A stretch of 64,000 bases of DNA from Bacteroidota bacterium (GCA_023458215.1 JAEXAJ010000220.1:1-64000), one strand, 5' to 3'; numbered from the stretch's first letter, positions 35,654 through 45,610 are shown. Translations and numbers: made by a program. Notes: generated by a model from the sequence alone, not told the origin.

Positions 35654-35994
35654 GAGTTTATATCTATGGTTTAACTTATTATTGATTACGTTTTTAGCGG
35701 GTAAAGTTAGGCAAAAAATCAGAGTGAGGTAAATAAATTATCAAAGATTTTATTGATTTATGACCGATAAGTTAATATATAAAACTATATTTGCCACTGT
35801 TTATAAAGAAAAAGTGCAATAAACACAGAATGAAAAGCACCATGATGCCAAGCGAGACATCAATAATTAGCATCCTAAAGTGCAAAAACTTTTCCATACC
35901 AATTGGGTACTCCTCAATCTATATTTAGATACACTAAATCATTGAATACAAACAGGAATAATAAGCTATTATTATCCCGCTTAAAACAATATGT
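35654..35994. other. Divergent region between metA and the fimbrillin gene
   Basis: No gene is seen. On the minus strand TAACTTTA (35702-35709) is a one-mismatch -7 box for metA. On the plus strand TATATTTG (35786-35793) is a perfect -7 box for the fimbrillin-type gene, giving it an unusually long leader of about 195 bases. No SAM riboswitch could be recognised by eye. Confidence 0.5.
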
Positions 35995-37899
35995 ATGAAA
36001 AAGAAAATGCTATTCAGAAATGTGTTTACTACAACACTATTTTGCTGCATCTTATGTACTACAGCATGTGTAAATGAAATCGGAAAAGAGGCTCAAGAAG
36101 GGAGTATACCTATCACATTCTCTATAAAAGAAAGTAAATCTTCCACCAAAGCCACAAACAATCTCTTCGATGAAGGCGATAAAATCGGGTTATATGCGAT
36201 GTTACCGGAAAACGAAATAGACCAAAAGCGATATATAGACAACTTGTGCCTGACTTGCGGAAGTAACAATACCTTAATACCTTCCAAAGATATATTTTAT
36301 CCCGAAGGAGAGGACGCAACCCTCGACTTTATCAGCTACTATCCCTATCATAAAGATGGTGCCCAAACGGGAAGTTCACTCATTCCCGTCTCCATACAAA
36401 GCAATCAAAACGAGAAAGAAGCTTATTCGCAAAGCGATTTTGTTTTAGCAAAAGCCACAAGTAGCGCCAACAGCAACGAAGCCGTAGAATTAGAATACTT
36501 GCACAAGCTCACCAAAATAAAGATTACCCTTACTCCGGGTAAAAGCGAAGACATAGACAATATGCTAAAAGCCAATCCGCGTATTATAGCAACGGGGTTC
36601 CACACACATGCCGAATACGACTTGAAGAAAGGCACTTTCAGCCTGGCAGATGGAACTGTATCGGATATCGTGTCTTCGGGCGCATGGGAAAAAGACAAAG
36701 ATAATAACTTAACAGGTAAAGAGTTTATTATCATACCCCAACCAATCAACAAGAACCAATCACTTCAAATGGAGTGGAACGGACGAATTTATAGTTGCCC
36801 CATGCCCACTCCTGAGGAAATAGCGGGTAGCACTCAATATGAAATAAAAATCACGTCCATGCAAGCCAATAGCAATATACTAAGTAGTATGATTGGATCA
36901 ATCAAAGAATGGGAATCATGCATTACGTTAGAAAAGACAGATAACAATGGAAGTTATGCCGCCCTACATCTATCTGTCCTATCTTTTTCTCAATCCAATG
37001 TTTACCGGGTTTATTCAAATAATAAGCCGATAGCGGAAATTTGCAAAGAATATCTGTCTTCAGGAAAGCTGACTTCAAGAGCAGTTGTTGCATACCCGGT
37101 CAAAGAAAATGAATCGACCGACTTAAGCAGAGGAAAAATACTTCAATTATTGGATACCAAAGAGAATATTAATGGCGGAATAATCTGCTGGGATAAAGAA
37201 AAAAACTCATTTAACTACGAAACCGGTAACTCTGCAACCATTAATGAAATATACTTTGACAAAGAAGGCAACATATTCCAAAGCAAGCCGGAAGCCCCCA
37301 TCAACGTAAGTATTGTAAAATATACTATACGTGATACAAAAAATGGAATAGAGGAATATCCGATTGTAAAAATAGGTACTCAGTATTGGATGCAAGAGAA
37401 CCTAAGAGCGACCTATTATCAAGACGGAAGCCCTATATCATTGCTGAAAAACTTAGGAAAAGACCCCGGATACTTCAAAGCAAATGACTACGATCTCTAC
37501 TTCTATAATGGAGAAGCCGTAAATATAAAGGGAATAGCTCCTTATGGATGGAAAATCCCATCATTAGAGGATTGGGATAAGCTAAATTCTTATATAAGCG
37601 GGGACGCTTCTTTACTCAAATCAGGAGAATGGCAGTTCGCCGGAAATGGAACGGGCGATATCGCTCCGATAGAAAATCGGACAATGCTTAACATCTATTC
37701 TGCCGGAATGTGGTACCAGAATTACCATGCTAACCTATACAAAATGGTAGGCTTTTGGAGCCGGGATGAAGTAACCGGTAAAGTTCCTGAACAAACAGTG
37801 TTCTTTACGGGACAAAGCAATGAAATGGTTAAAAACACAACAATAGCAACCAACCAGAGTTATTATAAAGGCCTTTCTATCCGCTGTATAAAAGAATAG
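35995..37899 (+). CDS. Fimbrillin-like lipoprotein with FISUMP domain
   Basis: A 634-residue surface-type lipoprotein. The signal peptide ends at CTTAC (Cys25). The N-terminal half (about 35-300) fits the fimbrillin/Mfa-like fold, with FDEGDKIGLYAM and a VELEYLHKLTKIKITL strand region. The C-terminal 190 residues match the FISUMP (Fibrobacter major paralogous) domain: GTQYWMQENLRATYYQDG, APYGWKIPSLEDW and a closing GLSIRCIKE. Such proteins are exported to the outer surface and probably act in adhesion. The gene stands alone with no fimbrial tip or anchor genes beside it. Specific binding partner unknown. Confidence 0.8.
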   Translation: MKKKMLFRNVFTTTLFCCILCTTACVNEIGKEAQEGSIPITFSIKESKSSTKATNNLFDEGDKIGLYAMLPENEIDQKRYIDNLCLTCGSNNTLIPSKDIFYPEGEDATLDFISYYPYHKDGAQTGSSLIPVSIQSNQNEKEAYSQSDFVLAKATSSANSNEAVELEYLHKLTKIKITLTPGKSEDIDNMLKANPRIIATGFHTHAEYDLKKGTFSLADGTVSDIVSSGAWEKDKDNNLTGKEFIIIPQPINKNQSLQMEWNGRIYSCPMPTPEEIAGSTQYEIKITSMQANSNILSSMIGSIKEWESCITLEKTDNNGSYAALHLSVLSFSQSNVYRVYSNNKPIAEICKEYLSSGKLTSRAVVAYPVKENESTDLSRGKILQLLDTKENINGGIICWDKEKNSFNYETGNSATINEIYFDKEGNIFQSKPEAPINVSIVKYTIRDTKNGIEEYPIVKIGTQYWMQENLRATYYQDGSPISLLKNLGKDPGYFKANDYDLYFYNGEAVNIKGIAPYGWKIPSLEDWDKLNSYISGDASLLKSGEWQFAGNGTGDIAPIENRTMLNIYSAGMWYQNYHANLYKMVGFWSRDEVTGKVPEQTVFFTGQSNEMVKNTTIATNQSYYKGLSIRCIKE

Positions 37900-37932
37900 C
37901 CATCATTTTCGGCATATCTCATTTCTTTTTCG

Positions 37933-37940
37933 TATTTTTG
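37933..37940 (+). promoter_or_regulatory. -7 box before metF (TATTTTTG)
   Basis: TATTTTTG fits TAnnTTTG and lies 50 bases upstream of the metF ATG at 37991, making the in-frame codons before 37991 a leader rather than coding sequence. Confidence 0.55.
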
Positions 37941-37990
37941 TTCCCAATGTGCAAGATTTTTGCCAATTAGACAAAGATAACGAGAAAGAA

Positions 37991-38944
37991 ATGAGAGTAA
38001 TCGACCTGATACACAGTAACGAAAAAACAGCTTTTTCATTCGAAATATTGCCACCTTTAAAGGGCACAGGCATTGAAAAGCTGTACCAAACCATAGATAC
38101 ATTACGAGAATTTGATCCCAAATACATCAACATTACCACGCACCGTAGCGAGTATGTATACAAAGATCTTGGCAACGGTTTGTTTCAACGCAACCGTTTA
38201 CGCCGTCGTCCGGGTACGGTAGCCGTAGCGGCTGCTATCCAAAACAAATACAATATTACGGTTGTCCCCCATATCCTTTGCAGCGGCTTTAGTCGTGAAG
38301 AAACAGAATATGTGCTACTCGATTTGCAGTTTCTCGGTATTACCGACCTATTGGTGCTACGTGGCGACAAAGCAAAACATGAATCCGTATTTACACCCGA
38401 AGGTGACGGCTACCATCACGCTATCGAATTACAGGAACAAATCAACAACTTCAATAAAGGAATCTTCGTGGATGGCTCCGAAATGAAAGTCACCAATACT
38501 CCGTTCTCATACGGTGTAGCTTGTTATCCCGAGAAGCACGAAGAATCTCCCAACTTAGATACGGATATCTACTGGCTAAAGAAGAAAATGGAGATGGGCG
38601 CCGAATATGCAGTGACCCAACTCTTCTATGATAACCGGAGATACTTCGACTTCGTGGAACGTGCCCGCCAGGCAGGTGTCACCATTCCTATCATTCCGGG
38701 CATCAAGCCTTTCAAGAAGATATCACAACTAAGCATGATCCCTAAAACATTCAAAGTCGATTTGCCGGAAGAACTGACCAAAGAAGCTTTGAAATGCAAG
38801 AGCGATGCCGACGCGCAACAAGTGGGCATCGAATGGTGCGTGCAACAATGCAAGGAGCTTATGGCACACGGCATCCCCAGTCTGCACTTCTATTCGGTAG
38901 GAGCTACAGACAGCATCAAAGAAGTTGCCAAACAAATTTATTAA
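37991..38944 (+). CDS. metF: 5,10-methylenetetrahydrofolate reductase
   Basis: Reduces methylene-THF to methyl-THF for the last step of methionine synthesis. The 317-residue protein is the bacterial FAD-type reductase without the eukaryotic regulatory domain. It has FSFEILPPLKG (residues about 13-23, with the catalytic Glu), ITTHRS in the FAD-binding region and LLVLRGDK (Asp in the active site), then a GVACYPEKHEE segment. The start with AGAAAGAA upstream and the usual MRVIDLI opening was chosen. It is followed by an ATCACTA repeat and holB. Confidence 0.93.
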   Translation: MRVIDLIHSNEKTAFSFEILPPLKGTGIEKLYQTIDTLREFDPKYINITTHRSEYVYKDLGNGLFQRNRLRRRPGTVAVAAAIQNKYNITVVPHILCSGFSREETEYVLLDLQFLGITDLLVLRGDKAKHESVFTPEGDGYHHAIELQEQINNFNKGIFVDGSEMKVTNTPFSYGVACYPEKHEESPNLDTDIYWLKKKMEMGAEYAVTQLFYDNRRYFDFVERARQAGVTIPIIPGIKPFKKISQLSMIPKTFKVDLPEELTKEALKCKSDADAQQVGIEWCVQQCKELMAHGIPSLHFYSVGATDSIKEVAKQIY

Positions 38945-38993
38945 CTTGAAAGTTGAGAAATAACCATTAAGAACTAACTGATTATTGTGATTA

Positions 38994-39021
38994 ATCACTA
39001 ATCACTAATCACTAATCACTA
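38994..39021. repeat. Four ATCACTA heptamers before holB
   Basis: ATCACTA is repeated four times in tandem at 38994-39021, preceded by one inverted unit GTGATTA (38987-38993). The 7-bp period matches the arms of the other heptamer elements, but a full opposite arm is missing. It ends six bases before the holB GTG start. Confidence 0.85.
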
Positions 39022-39027
39022 ATTATC

Positions 39028-40155
39028 GTGTTCAGTTTTAAAGATGTAATAGGACAAGAAGCTGCCAAACAAAGGCTGATACAAGAAGTGCAGGAAGGGC
39101 GTATCCCCCATGCACAACTTTTTTGCGGCCCGACAGGAGTAGGCAAACTTCCGTTGGCATTGGCATACGCCCGTTATATCTGCTGCCCCAACCGTACGGA
39201 GACGGATGCGTGCGGTACTTGTCCCTCCTGCGTAAAGTGGAATAAACTGGTACACCCCGATGTGCACTTCGTATTCCCGATTGTAAAAAATGCCAAGAGC
39301 AAGAAAGAAGTTTGCGACGACTATATCACCGGGTGGCGCAATCTGTTATTGAACAGTGCCTACTTCGGGCTGAACCATTGGCTGAATGAAATGGATGCCG
39401 AGAACGGACAAGCCATCATCTATGCCAAAGAGAGCGACGAAATAACCCGCAAACTCAGTTTGAAGTCCAGCGAAGGAGGCTATAAAGTAACCATTGTCTG
39501 GCTACCGGAAAAGATGCACGAAGTTTGTGCCAATAAGCTACTGAAGCTTTTGGAAGAACCGCCTGAGAAGACCCTGTTCCTGTTAGTATCTGAAGCCCCC
39601 GAGATGATCTTGCAAACCATCCTCAGCCGTACGCAGCGTTTCAATATCTCCAAGATTGAAGAGGCGGATATGGCAGCGGCTTTGCAACAGAAGTATGGAG
39701 TACAGCCCCGGGATAGTGAAACAATAGCCCATCTTGCCAACGGTGACTTTGTAAAGGCATTAGAAACCATCCACCTGAACGAAGAGAATGAACTTTTTTT
39801 TGATCTGTTCGTCAGTCTGATGCGTCTCTCCTATCAACGCAAAATACGGGAGATGAAGCAATGGAGCGAACAACTGGCAAGCATAGGACGCGAGCGCCAA
39901 AAGCACTTCCTTGAATACTGCCAGCGCATGATACGGGAAAACTTCATTTATAATTTGCATCGCAAAGAGATGAGTTATATGACACTGCCCGAACAGAACT
40001 TCGCCACCCGTTTTGCCCCGTTCGTCAACGAACGGAACGTCATGGGCATCATGGACGAGCTGACCGAAGCGCAAGTACACATAGAGCAGAACGTCAATGC
40101 CCGTATGGTCTTCTTTGATTTCTCACTAAAAATGATTGTATTATTAAAACAATAG
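39028..40155 (+). CDS. holB: DNA polymerase III delta-prime subunit
   Basis: A clamp-loader subunit for the replicative polymerase. The 375-residue protein starts with GTG (MFSFKDVIGQEAAKQRL) and has the AAA+ fold. The P-loop reads GPTGVGKL (34-41), with Leu in place of the final Ser/Thr, consistent with delta-prime not hydrolysing ATP. A four-cysteine zinc module follows (Cys53, Cys62, Cys65, Cys68). Sensor-like SEAPEMILQTILSRTQRF is present. The upstream heptamer repeats leave little room for a ribosome-binding site. It lies six bases before the PSP1 gene. Confidence 0.9.
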   Translation: MFSFKDVIGQEAAKQRLIQEVQEGRIPHAQLFCGPTGVGKLPLALAYARYICCPNRTETDACGTCPSCVKWNKLVHPDVHFVFPIVKNAKSKKEVCDDYITGWRNLLLNSAYFGLNHWLNEMDAENGQAIIYAKESDEITRKLSLKSSEGGYKVTIVWLPEKMHEVCANKLLKLLEEPPEKTLFLLVSEAPEMILQTILSRTQRFNISKIEEADMAAALQQKYGVQPRDSETIAHLANGDFVKALETIHLNEENELFFDLFVSLMRLSYQRKIREMKQWSEQLASIGRERQKHFLEYCQRMIRENFIYNLHRKEMSYMTLPEQNFATRFAPFVNERNVMGIMDELTEAQVHIEQNVNARMVFFDFSLKMIVLLKQ

Positions 40156-40161
40156 ATAAGA

Positions 40162-41610
40162 ATGGAATTTAAACTACATAACGGAAGCGGAGGTCTCTGC
40201 TGCAAAAGTTGCGGCAGGCAAGACAAGCAACTGAATACCTACGACTGGCTGGCCGACATCCCCGGCAATGCCGAAGAAAGCGATTTGGTGGAGGTTCAGT
40301 TTAAGAATACCCGCAAGGGCTATTACCGCAACAGCAACAAGATACCTTTGGAAAAAGGAGACATTGTAGCCGTAGAAGCTACCCCCGGTCATGACATCGG
40401 TGTAGTAACCCTGACCGGACGCCTTGTGCCGCTACAGATGAAGAAAGCAAACATCAAGTCGGAAGCCGACATCAAACGTATCTACCGCAAGGCCAAACCG
40501 GTGGACATGGACAAATACAATGAGGCGAAAGCCCGCGAACACGCTACCATGATACGTGCCCGCCAAATAGCTATCGACCTCAATCTCAACATGAAAATAG
40601 GAGACGTGGAGTATCAGGGAGACGGAAACAAAGCCATCTTCTACTACATCGCCGACGAGCGTGTGGACTTCCGCCAACTGATTAAGGTACTCGCCGATGC
40701 TTTCCATGTGCGCATCGAGATGAAACAAATCGGTGCCCGCCAGGAAGCCGGACGTATTGGTGGTATCGGTCCTTGCGGCCGCGAATTGTGCTGTGCCACC
40801 TGGATGACTTCTTTTGTATCCGTATCGACCAGCGCCGCACGCTTTCAGGATATTTCGCTCAATCCTCAAAAGCTTGCCGGTCAGTGCGCCAAACTAAAGT
40901 GTTGTCTCAACTACGAAGTAGACTGCTACGTAGAAGCGCAAAAGCGTCTTCCTTCCAGAGAAATTGAACTGGAAACCAAGGATGGCGTCTACTATTTCTT
41001 CAAAGCCGATATTCTGAACAATCAGATCACATATTCCAGCGACAAGAATATCCCTGCCAACCTGGTTACCATCAGTGGAAGACGTGCTTTTGAAATAATC
41101 GGAATGAACAGGCGAGGCACCAAACCGGACAGCCTGGTCGAAGAGATCCATCGCCCCGAACCCAAGAAACCGGTAGACTTGCTGGAGCAAGAAAGCCTGA
41201 CCCGCTTTGACCGTAGCCGCAAAGGCAAAAATGGCGGTGAGAACAGAGACGGCAACGGAAATGGTGGAAACGGAAATAACGGCAACCGCAACAAGAAAAA
41301 GAGAAGGCCCAACGACAACCGTCCTCAGGGAAGTGAGCAGTCTGCGCCTCAAAACAGGGAACAGTCCAGACAAAGAGAACAACCCCGGCAAGGAGGAGAC
41401 CATCAGTCCAGACAAGGAGGAGAGCAACAGCCCAGACAAAGGAATCAGCAAGGAGAGCAACAACCATCCAGACCGAACGATCAACAAAGACAAGGAGGAG
41501 ATCGTCCGCAACGGAACAACAACCGTAGGCCTCCGCGCAACAACAACCCCAGGCCTCAAGGAGAAAGAGAAAGACCCGCTCAAAATGACAAACCGGTTCA
41601 AGAACAGTAA
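40162..41610 (+). CDS. PSP1-domain protein (RicT/YaaT-like) with low-complexity tail
   Basis: A 482-residue protein. The PSP1 domain spans about 60-260 with its cysteine signatures GPCGRELCC and QCAKLKCCLNYEVDC, which in Bacillus RicT bind iron-sulfur clusters and help RNA processing. From about residue 350 the tail is a Q/N/R/G-rich disordered stretch (NGGNGNNGNRNKKKRRP, then many Q-R-P-G repeats). This is typical of RNA-associated condensates and of Bacteroidetes homologues. It overlaps gldH by 26 bases. Its place after holB recalls the holB-yaaT adjacency in Firmicutes. An RNA-related role is inferred. Confidence 0.85.
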   Translation: MEFKLHNGSGGLCCKSCGRQDKQLNTYDWLADIPGNAEESDLVEVQFKNTRKGYYRNSNKIPLEKGDIVAVEATPGHDIGVVTLTGRLVPLQMKKANIKSEADIKRIYRKAKPVDMDKYNEAKAREHATMIRARQIAIDLNLNMKIGDVEYQGDGNKAIFYYIADERVDFRQLIKVLADAFHVRIEMKQIGARQEAGRIGGIGPCGRELCCATWMTSFVSVSTSAARFQDISLNPQKLAGQCAKLKCCLNYEVDCYVEAQKRLPSREIELETKDGVYYFFKADILNNQITYSSDKNIPANLVTISGRRAFEIIGMNRRGTKPDSLVEEIHRPEPKKPVDLLEQESLTRFDRSRKGKNGGENRDGNGNGGNGNNGNRNKKKRRPNDNRPQGSEQSAPQNREQSRQREQPRQGGDHQSRQGGEQQPRQRNQQGEQQPSRPNDQQRQGGDRPQRNNNRRPPRNNNPRPQGERERPAQNDKPVQEQ

Positions 41611-42070
41611 CTTCTGTCTGAAAAGTATTCTACTACTGTTTGTCGCAAGTGCACTGGTTGCCTGCGACAAACAGACTGTGTATCATTCCTTCCGGTCCAT
41701 CCCGGCGGAAGGATGGCAACGGAAGGATACACTCTCTTTCAACGTAGAAGTTCCCGATTCTTTTACTTACTACAAGTTATCCGTAGGAATCAGGAATCGC
41801 ATCGATTATCCTTATCAGAATCTCAACCTATCTATCAGCTATAATACCCCCGATTCCATCCCCTTACCTACCGATACACTGCAACTCACGCTAGCCGACA
41901 AAGAAGGGAAATGGAGAGGAACCGGTTGGGGCAGTCTCTACCAGTCGGAATTTCCGGCGGGAAGTATTCGCGTCAAGAGCCCCGGCACCTATCATTTCAA
42001 AATCAGCTATACTTTGCCCGACTCGGTGCTATGTGGAATCAACGACATAGGCATCAAACTTACCCGATAA
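41585..42070 (+). CDS. gldH: GldH family lipoprotein
   Basis: A 161-residue lipoprotein with a signal ending in ALVAC, followed by CDKQTVYHSFRSIPAEGWQR, the recognisable opening of GldH (gliding-motility lipoprotein H). Bacteroides do not glide, but gldH is retained widely in Bacteroidetes next to the PSP1 gene, suggesting a general envelope role; this is inference. The ATG at 41585 lies inside the end of the PSP1 gene in a different frame. Upstream in-frame codons are the PSP1 tail read in another frame and are not part of this protein. Confidence 0.85.
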   Translation: MTNRFKNSNFCLKSILLLFVASALVACDKQTVYHSFRSIPAEGWQRKDTLSFNVEVPDSFTYYKLSVGIRNRIDYPYQNLNLSISYNTPDSIPLPTDTLQLTLADKEGKWRGTGWGSLYQSEFPAGSIRVKSPGTYHFKISYTLPDSVLCGINDIGIKLTR

Positions 42071-42084
42071 GCATACCGCTAACA

Positions 42085-42238
42085 GTAACCACTAACAGTC
42101 ACGTCCGTTTCCACTAGCAGTCACATCCGTTTCCACTAATGGGAACGAGCGTTTCTCCACGTGGAAACGGGCGTTTCTCAGTGTGGAAACGGGCGTTTCT
42201 GCATACAGAAACGACAGTTTCCTGCCGTAGGAAACGCC
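42085..42238. repeat. 22-bp-periodic palindromic array (GAAACG/CGTTTC)
   Basis: GTTTC words begin at 42107, 42129, 42151, 42173, 42195 and 42217, each exactly 22 bases from the next, with a degenerate unit before (42085). Middle units read GGAAACGGGCGTTTCT, a GAAACG/CGTTTC inverted repeat with a two-base spacer. The array fills the gap between the convergent gldH and rodA ends. Confidence 0.93.
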
Positions 42239-42307
42239 AACATCCTAAGTACAAAGCAGATACACCTCTATATCAGAAGCTATAAATAGCGTAAGTTCGA
42301 CAAATAT

Positions 42308-43765
42308 TTATAGTCTGCGATTTCTTCCCGCATCAATCCGCAGGAATATGAAGAGCAAGATGGTAAAGCCCCATAAGGAAGAGCCACCATAACTGAAGAA
42401 AGGCAAAGGTATACCGATAACCGGCGTCAACCCCAACACCATACCTATATTAATAAAGAGATGAAATAAGAAGATACTAAGCACCGAATATCCATACACG
42501 CGCCCGAATACGGAAGGTTGCCGCTCCGCCACAGTAATCAAACGCAATATCAGAACAAGGAATAATAGTAAAACAGTAGCAGAACCCACAAAGCCCTCCT
42601 CCTCGCCCACGGTGCAGAAGATAAAGTCCGTATCTTGTTCGGGCACATACTTCAACTTTGTTTGCGTTCCGTTCAAGAAACCTTTCCCCGTCAGCCCACC
42701 CGAACCAATGGCTATTTTGGACTGGTTCACATTATACCCGGCACCGGTCAAATCTTCTTCCATACCGAGCACTACCTTGATACGTATCTGCTGGTGAGGC
42801 TCCAGCACTTTATTAAAGAAATAATCACTGGAATAAAGAAAACCGATAGACCCAAGTGCAAACAAGCCTATCAGCAGATAAGATGAATGGCGTTCGCTCA
42901 ATGCCAGAAAGAGCAGATAACAGATAACAACTGCGCAAAGCCCCCATTGCACCCACACCAGGTTGAAGTGCACCACATACTCTGATACCAGATAAGCGAT
43001 AAGCAACACGCCTAAAGAGCCCAGTATGATATTACAGGCAGGCGCCCATCGCTTTTTATAAACCCACACCATGCCACCGGCAAACAATAATACCATGAGC
43101 AGCACCACAAATTCGCCAATCGGCGTCGGCGTATCGGCAATCATCACTTGGTCAAAACGTATGCCTACCACAAAGTAAACCACCGCGCAGATACCTGAGA
43201 ATAAAACAACTCCCGGCATCCCTTCCCGATAGAGCATCAGGAAAAAGGCAGCATACACCAATGCGGAGCCGGTCTCCCGTTGCAAGATAATCAGCACCAT
43301 AGGAAACAGAATCAGGAAAAGCAGCATTACCGCACTTTTCCAATTCTTCATGGTAAACGAATAGGCACTCATATACTTAGCCAGCGCCAGTGCTGTGGCA
43401 AACTTGGCAAACTCCGCCGGCTGCAAACTTACCGGTCCTAATATCAGCCACGAACGCGAGCCCTTCGTATCGGGCGCAATAAATATCGTGACTATAAGCA
43501 GCAGCATCAGCCCTATATATATAAGGTAGGAGAAGGTGTCATAGAGGGCGTCGTCCAGCATCAGCAACACAAAACCCAACCCGAAGGAACATATAATCCA
43601 AACAAACTGCTTGCCGGCACGGGTGGAGAAGTCCAGAAAGTCACGGTCGCCATAATCGTAACTAGCCCCGCATACACTGAACCAGCCGAACGTAATCAGC
43701 AGCAGGTAAACAACAATCGTCACCCAATCCAGTGATTTCCAAATATTATCTCTCCTCGTCACCAT
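42308..43765 (-). CDS. rodA: Rod-shape glycosyltransferase RodA
   Basis: A SEDS-family peptidoglycan polymerase that works with PBP2 in cell elongation. The 485-residue protein has about ten membrane helices, the segment GSRSWLILGPVSLQPAEFAKFATALALAKY (about 103-132) and the family signature GIPLPFFSYGGSS near the C-terminus. It is somewhat longer than Escherichia coli RodA because of a loop of about 100 residues in the middle, a usual feature in Bacteroidetes. It overlaps mrdA by 20 bases and closes the shape operon. Confidence 0.92.
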   Translation of the reverse strand: MVTRRDNIWKSLDWVTIVVYLLLITFGWFSVCGASYDYGDRDFLDFSTRAGKQFVWIICSFGLGFVLLMLDDALYDTFSYLIYIGLMLLLIVTIFIAPDTKGSRSWLILGPVSLQPAEFAKFATALALAKYMSAYSFTMKNWKSAVMLLFLILFPMVLIILQRETGSALVYAAFFLMLYREGMPGVVLFSGICAVVYFVVGIRFDQVMIADTPTPIGEFVVLLMVLLFAGGMVWVYKKRWAPACNIILGSLGVLLIAYLVSEYVVHFNLVWVQWGLCAVVICYLLFLALSERHSSYLLIGLFALGSIGFLYSSDYFFNKVLEPHQQIRIKVVLGMEEDLTGAGYNVNQSKIAIGSGGLTGKGFLNGTQTKLKYVPEQDTDFIFCTVGEEEGFVGSATVLLLFLVLILRLITVAERQPSVFGRVYGYSVLSIFLFHLFINIGMVLGLTPVIGIPLPFFSYGGSSLWGFTILLFIFLRIDAGRNRRL

Positions 43766-45602
43766 ACAATATTACTCGATTACTGAATTCTTCGGCCAGT
43801 ATCTCATTCGTCGGAGACAATTTCCCATTGAGATACTGATCCATCATTAAAGCCCCGATAGGCACACCGTAAGTAGCTCCAAATCCTCCATTCTCCACAT
43901 AAACGGCGATGGCTATCTTCGGATTATCCATAGGGGCAAAACCCATAAAGGCGGAGTGGTCTTTTCCACGATTCTGAGCCGTACCTGTTTTACCACAAGC
44001 CTCGATTCCCGGCAATATAGTTCCGAGCATCCGGCAAGTACCACCGGTAACAGCGGCACGCATACCTTTCACCACTTCTTCGTAGTGTATCTTGTCAATG
44101 GTAGGATGATGCGGAAAACGGTAGAGGCTATCCAACTCGTTGTCCTGTATCTCCTTCACAATGTGCGGAGTGATGAAATGTCCACGGTTGGCAATGGTTG
44201 CTCCCAAATTGGCTATCTGCAACGGAGTGGCAAGAATTTCACCTTGCCCGATGGCAATACTGATAACCGTAAGCCCATTCCACGAACCCCGGTATGCTTT
44301 ATCATAAAACTTGGCATTCGGGATAAGCCCCCTTTGTTCACTGGGCAGGTCGGTACCCAGCTTATAGCCGAAACCCTGTGACACCATGTGGTCTTTCCAA
44401 ACAGTAATGGCATTTTGCGGTTTGCCGTATTTCTTGTCGCCAAACATACGGAACAATCCCCAACAGAAATAAGAGTTACAGGAAGTGGCAATGGCAGGTA
44501 CCAGTGGCAACGGCGAACCGTGGGCGTGGCATCCCACATGCAAACCACCATAATTAAACCCATGCCCGCAAGGGTAAGCCGGATAATCTTCATGGATAAT
44601 ACCCTCTTGAAGGAATGTTAGTGCCTGGGCAGTCTTAAATGTAGATCCGGGAGGATAAGCTCCCATTATGGCACGGTTCAGCAAAGGTTTACGCTTATCC
44701 ATTTGCAGCGTTCTGTGGTTTTTTCCACGTTGGCGTCCGATCATCAGGTGAGGATCGAAGGTAGGTGAGGAGACCATACAGAGAATCTCGCCCGTTGCAG
44801 GTTCAATTGCAACAATGGCGCCAATCTTATGCTGCAACAATCGCTCGCCCAACATTTGCAGGTCAATATCAATGCCCAAAGTAAGGTTCTTTCCGGGAAC
44901 CGAAGGACGGTCTAACTTTCCATCCATGTAATGCCCCTGAATACGTCCGTGGGCATCGCGAAGCAAAATCTCCACTCCTTTCTCTCCACGAAGGTATTTC
45001 TCGTATGATTTCTCAATGCCTTGCTTGCCTATATAGTCGCCCCGGATGTAATAATCATCATTTTCGATATCCTTCATAGATACCTCTCCGATATCCCCCA
45101 ATGCATGGCCGGCAGAGTTATAAGTATATTGCCTGATCGTACGCCGCTGAATATAAAATCCCGGAAACTTAAAGAGCTTTTCCTGAAACACACCGCACTC
45201 TTCGGCAGAAAGCTGTGTCATAAAAGTCTGATGCGTATATTTGGAATAACCCGGATTCATCCAGCGGTTCCTTACATCCTTCATGCGTTTCTGAAACTGT
45301 TCAAGGGTGATATTCAGTGTACGGCAGAGGTCAAGTGTATCCAGCTGTGTCACCTCGCGGGGAACAAAAGTTATATCGTAGGCCGGTTGGTTAAATACCA
45401 ACAATTTACCGTTCCGGTCATAAATAGCTCCCCGAGAAGGGTATTGTATCTTATTCAGGAAAGCATTACTATCCGCGTTCTTCTTGTAATCATCCGTCAT
45501 AATTTGCAAGTCGAACAAACGCAACACATAGATTAGGACAATGACCACAGCCGCCATGCCCACCACATATTTTCGTTTTTCTAAAGTATAATCCTTTGCC
45601 AT
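43746..45602 (-). CDS. mrdA: Penicillin-binding protein 2
   Basis: The elongation-specific transpeptidase. The 618-residue protein has one N-terminal membrane helix (about 12-30), a pedestal domain and a transpeptidase domain. The active-site motifs are SxxK at Ser320-Lys323 (YPPGSTFKTA), SxN as SCN (ATSCNSYFCW) and KTG in ACGKTGTAQN. It works with RodA, encoded with a 20-base overlap downstream, and MreC. A heptamer-armed repeat sits between mreD and this gene, so operon read-through must cross a strong hairpin. Confidence 0.93.
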   Translation of the reverse strand: MAKDYTLEKRKYVVGMAAVVIVLIYVLRLFDLQIMTDDYKKNADSNAFLNKIQYPSRGAIYDRNGKLLVFNQPAYDITFVPREVTQLDTLDLCRTLNITLEQFQKRMKDVRNRWMNPGYSKYTHQTFMTQLSAEECGVFQEKLFKFPGFYIQRRTIRQYTYNSAGHALGDIGEVSMKDIENDDYYIRGDYIGKQGIEKSYEKYLRGEKGVEILLRDAHGRIQGHYMDGKLDRPSVPGKNLTLGIDIDLQMLGERLLQHKIGAIVAIEPATGEILCMVSSPTFDPHLMIGRQRGKNHRTLQMDKRKPLLNRAIMGAYPPGSTFKTAQALTFLQEGIIHEDYPAYPCGHGFNYGGLHVGCHAHGSPLPLVPAIATSCNSYFCWGLFRMFGDKKYGKPQNAITVWKDHMVSQGFGYKLGTDLPSEQRGLIPNAKFYDKAYRGSWNGLTVISIAIGQGEILATPLQIANLGATIANRGHFITPHIVKEIQDNELDSLYRFPHHPTIDKIHYEEVVKGMRAAVTGGTCRMLGTILPGIEACGKTGTAQNRGKDHSAFMGFAPMDNPKIAIAVYVENGGFGATYGVPIGALMMDQYLNGKLSPTNEILAEEFSNRVILYGDEER

Positions 45603-45610
45603 TCCATTGT

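Noticed and set aside
35654..35994. SAM riboswitch before metA
   Set aside because: No known SAM aptamer core could be recognised on the minus strand; a covariance-model search would settle it.
41207..41584. N-terminal extension of GldH
   Set aside because: These codons are the low-complexity PSP1 tail read in another frame; the lipoprotein signal begins at 41585.
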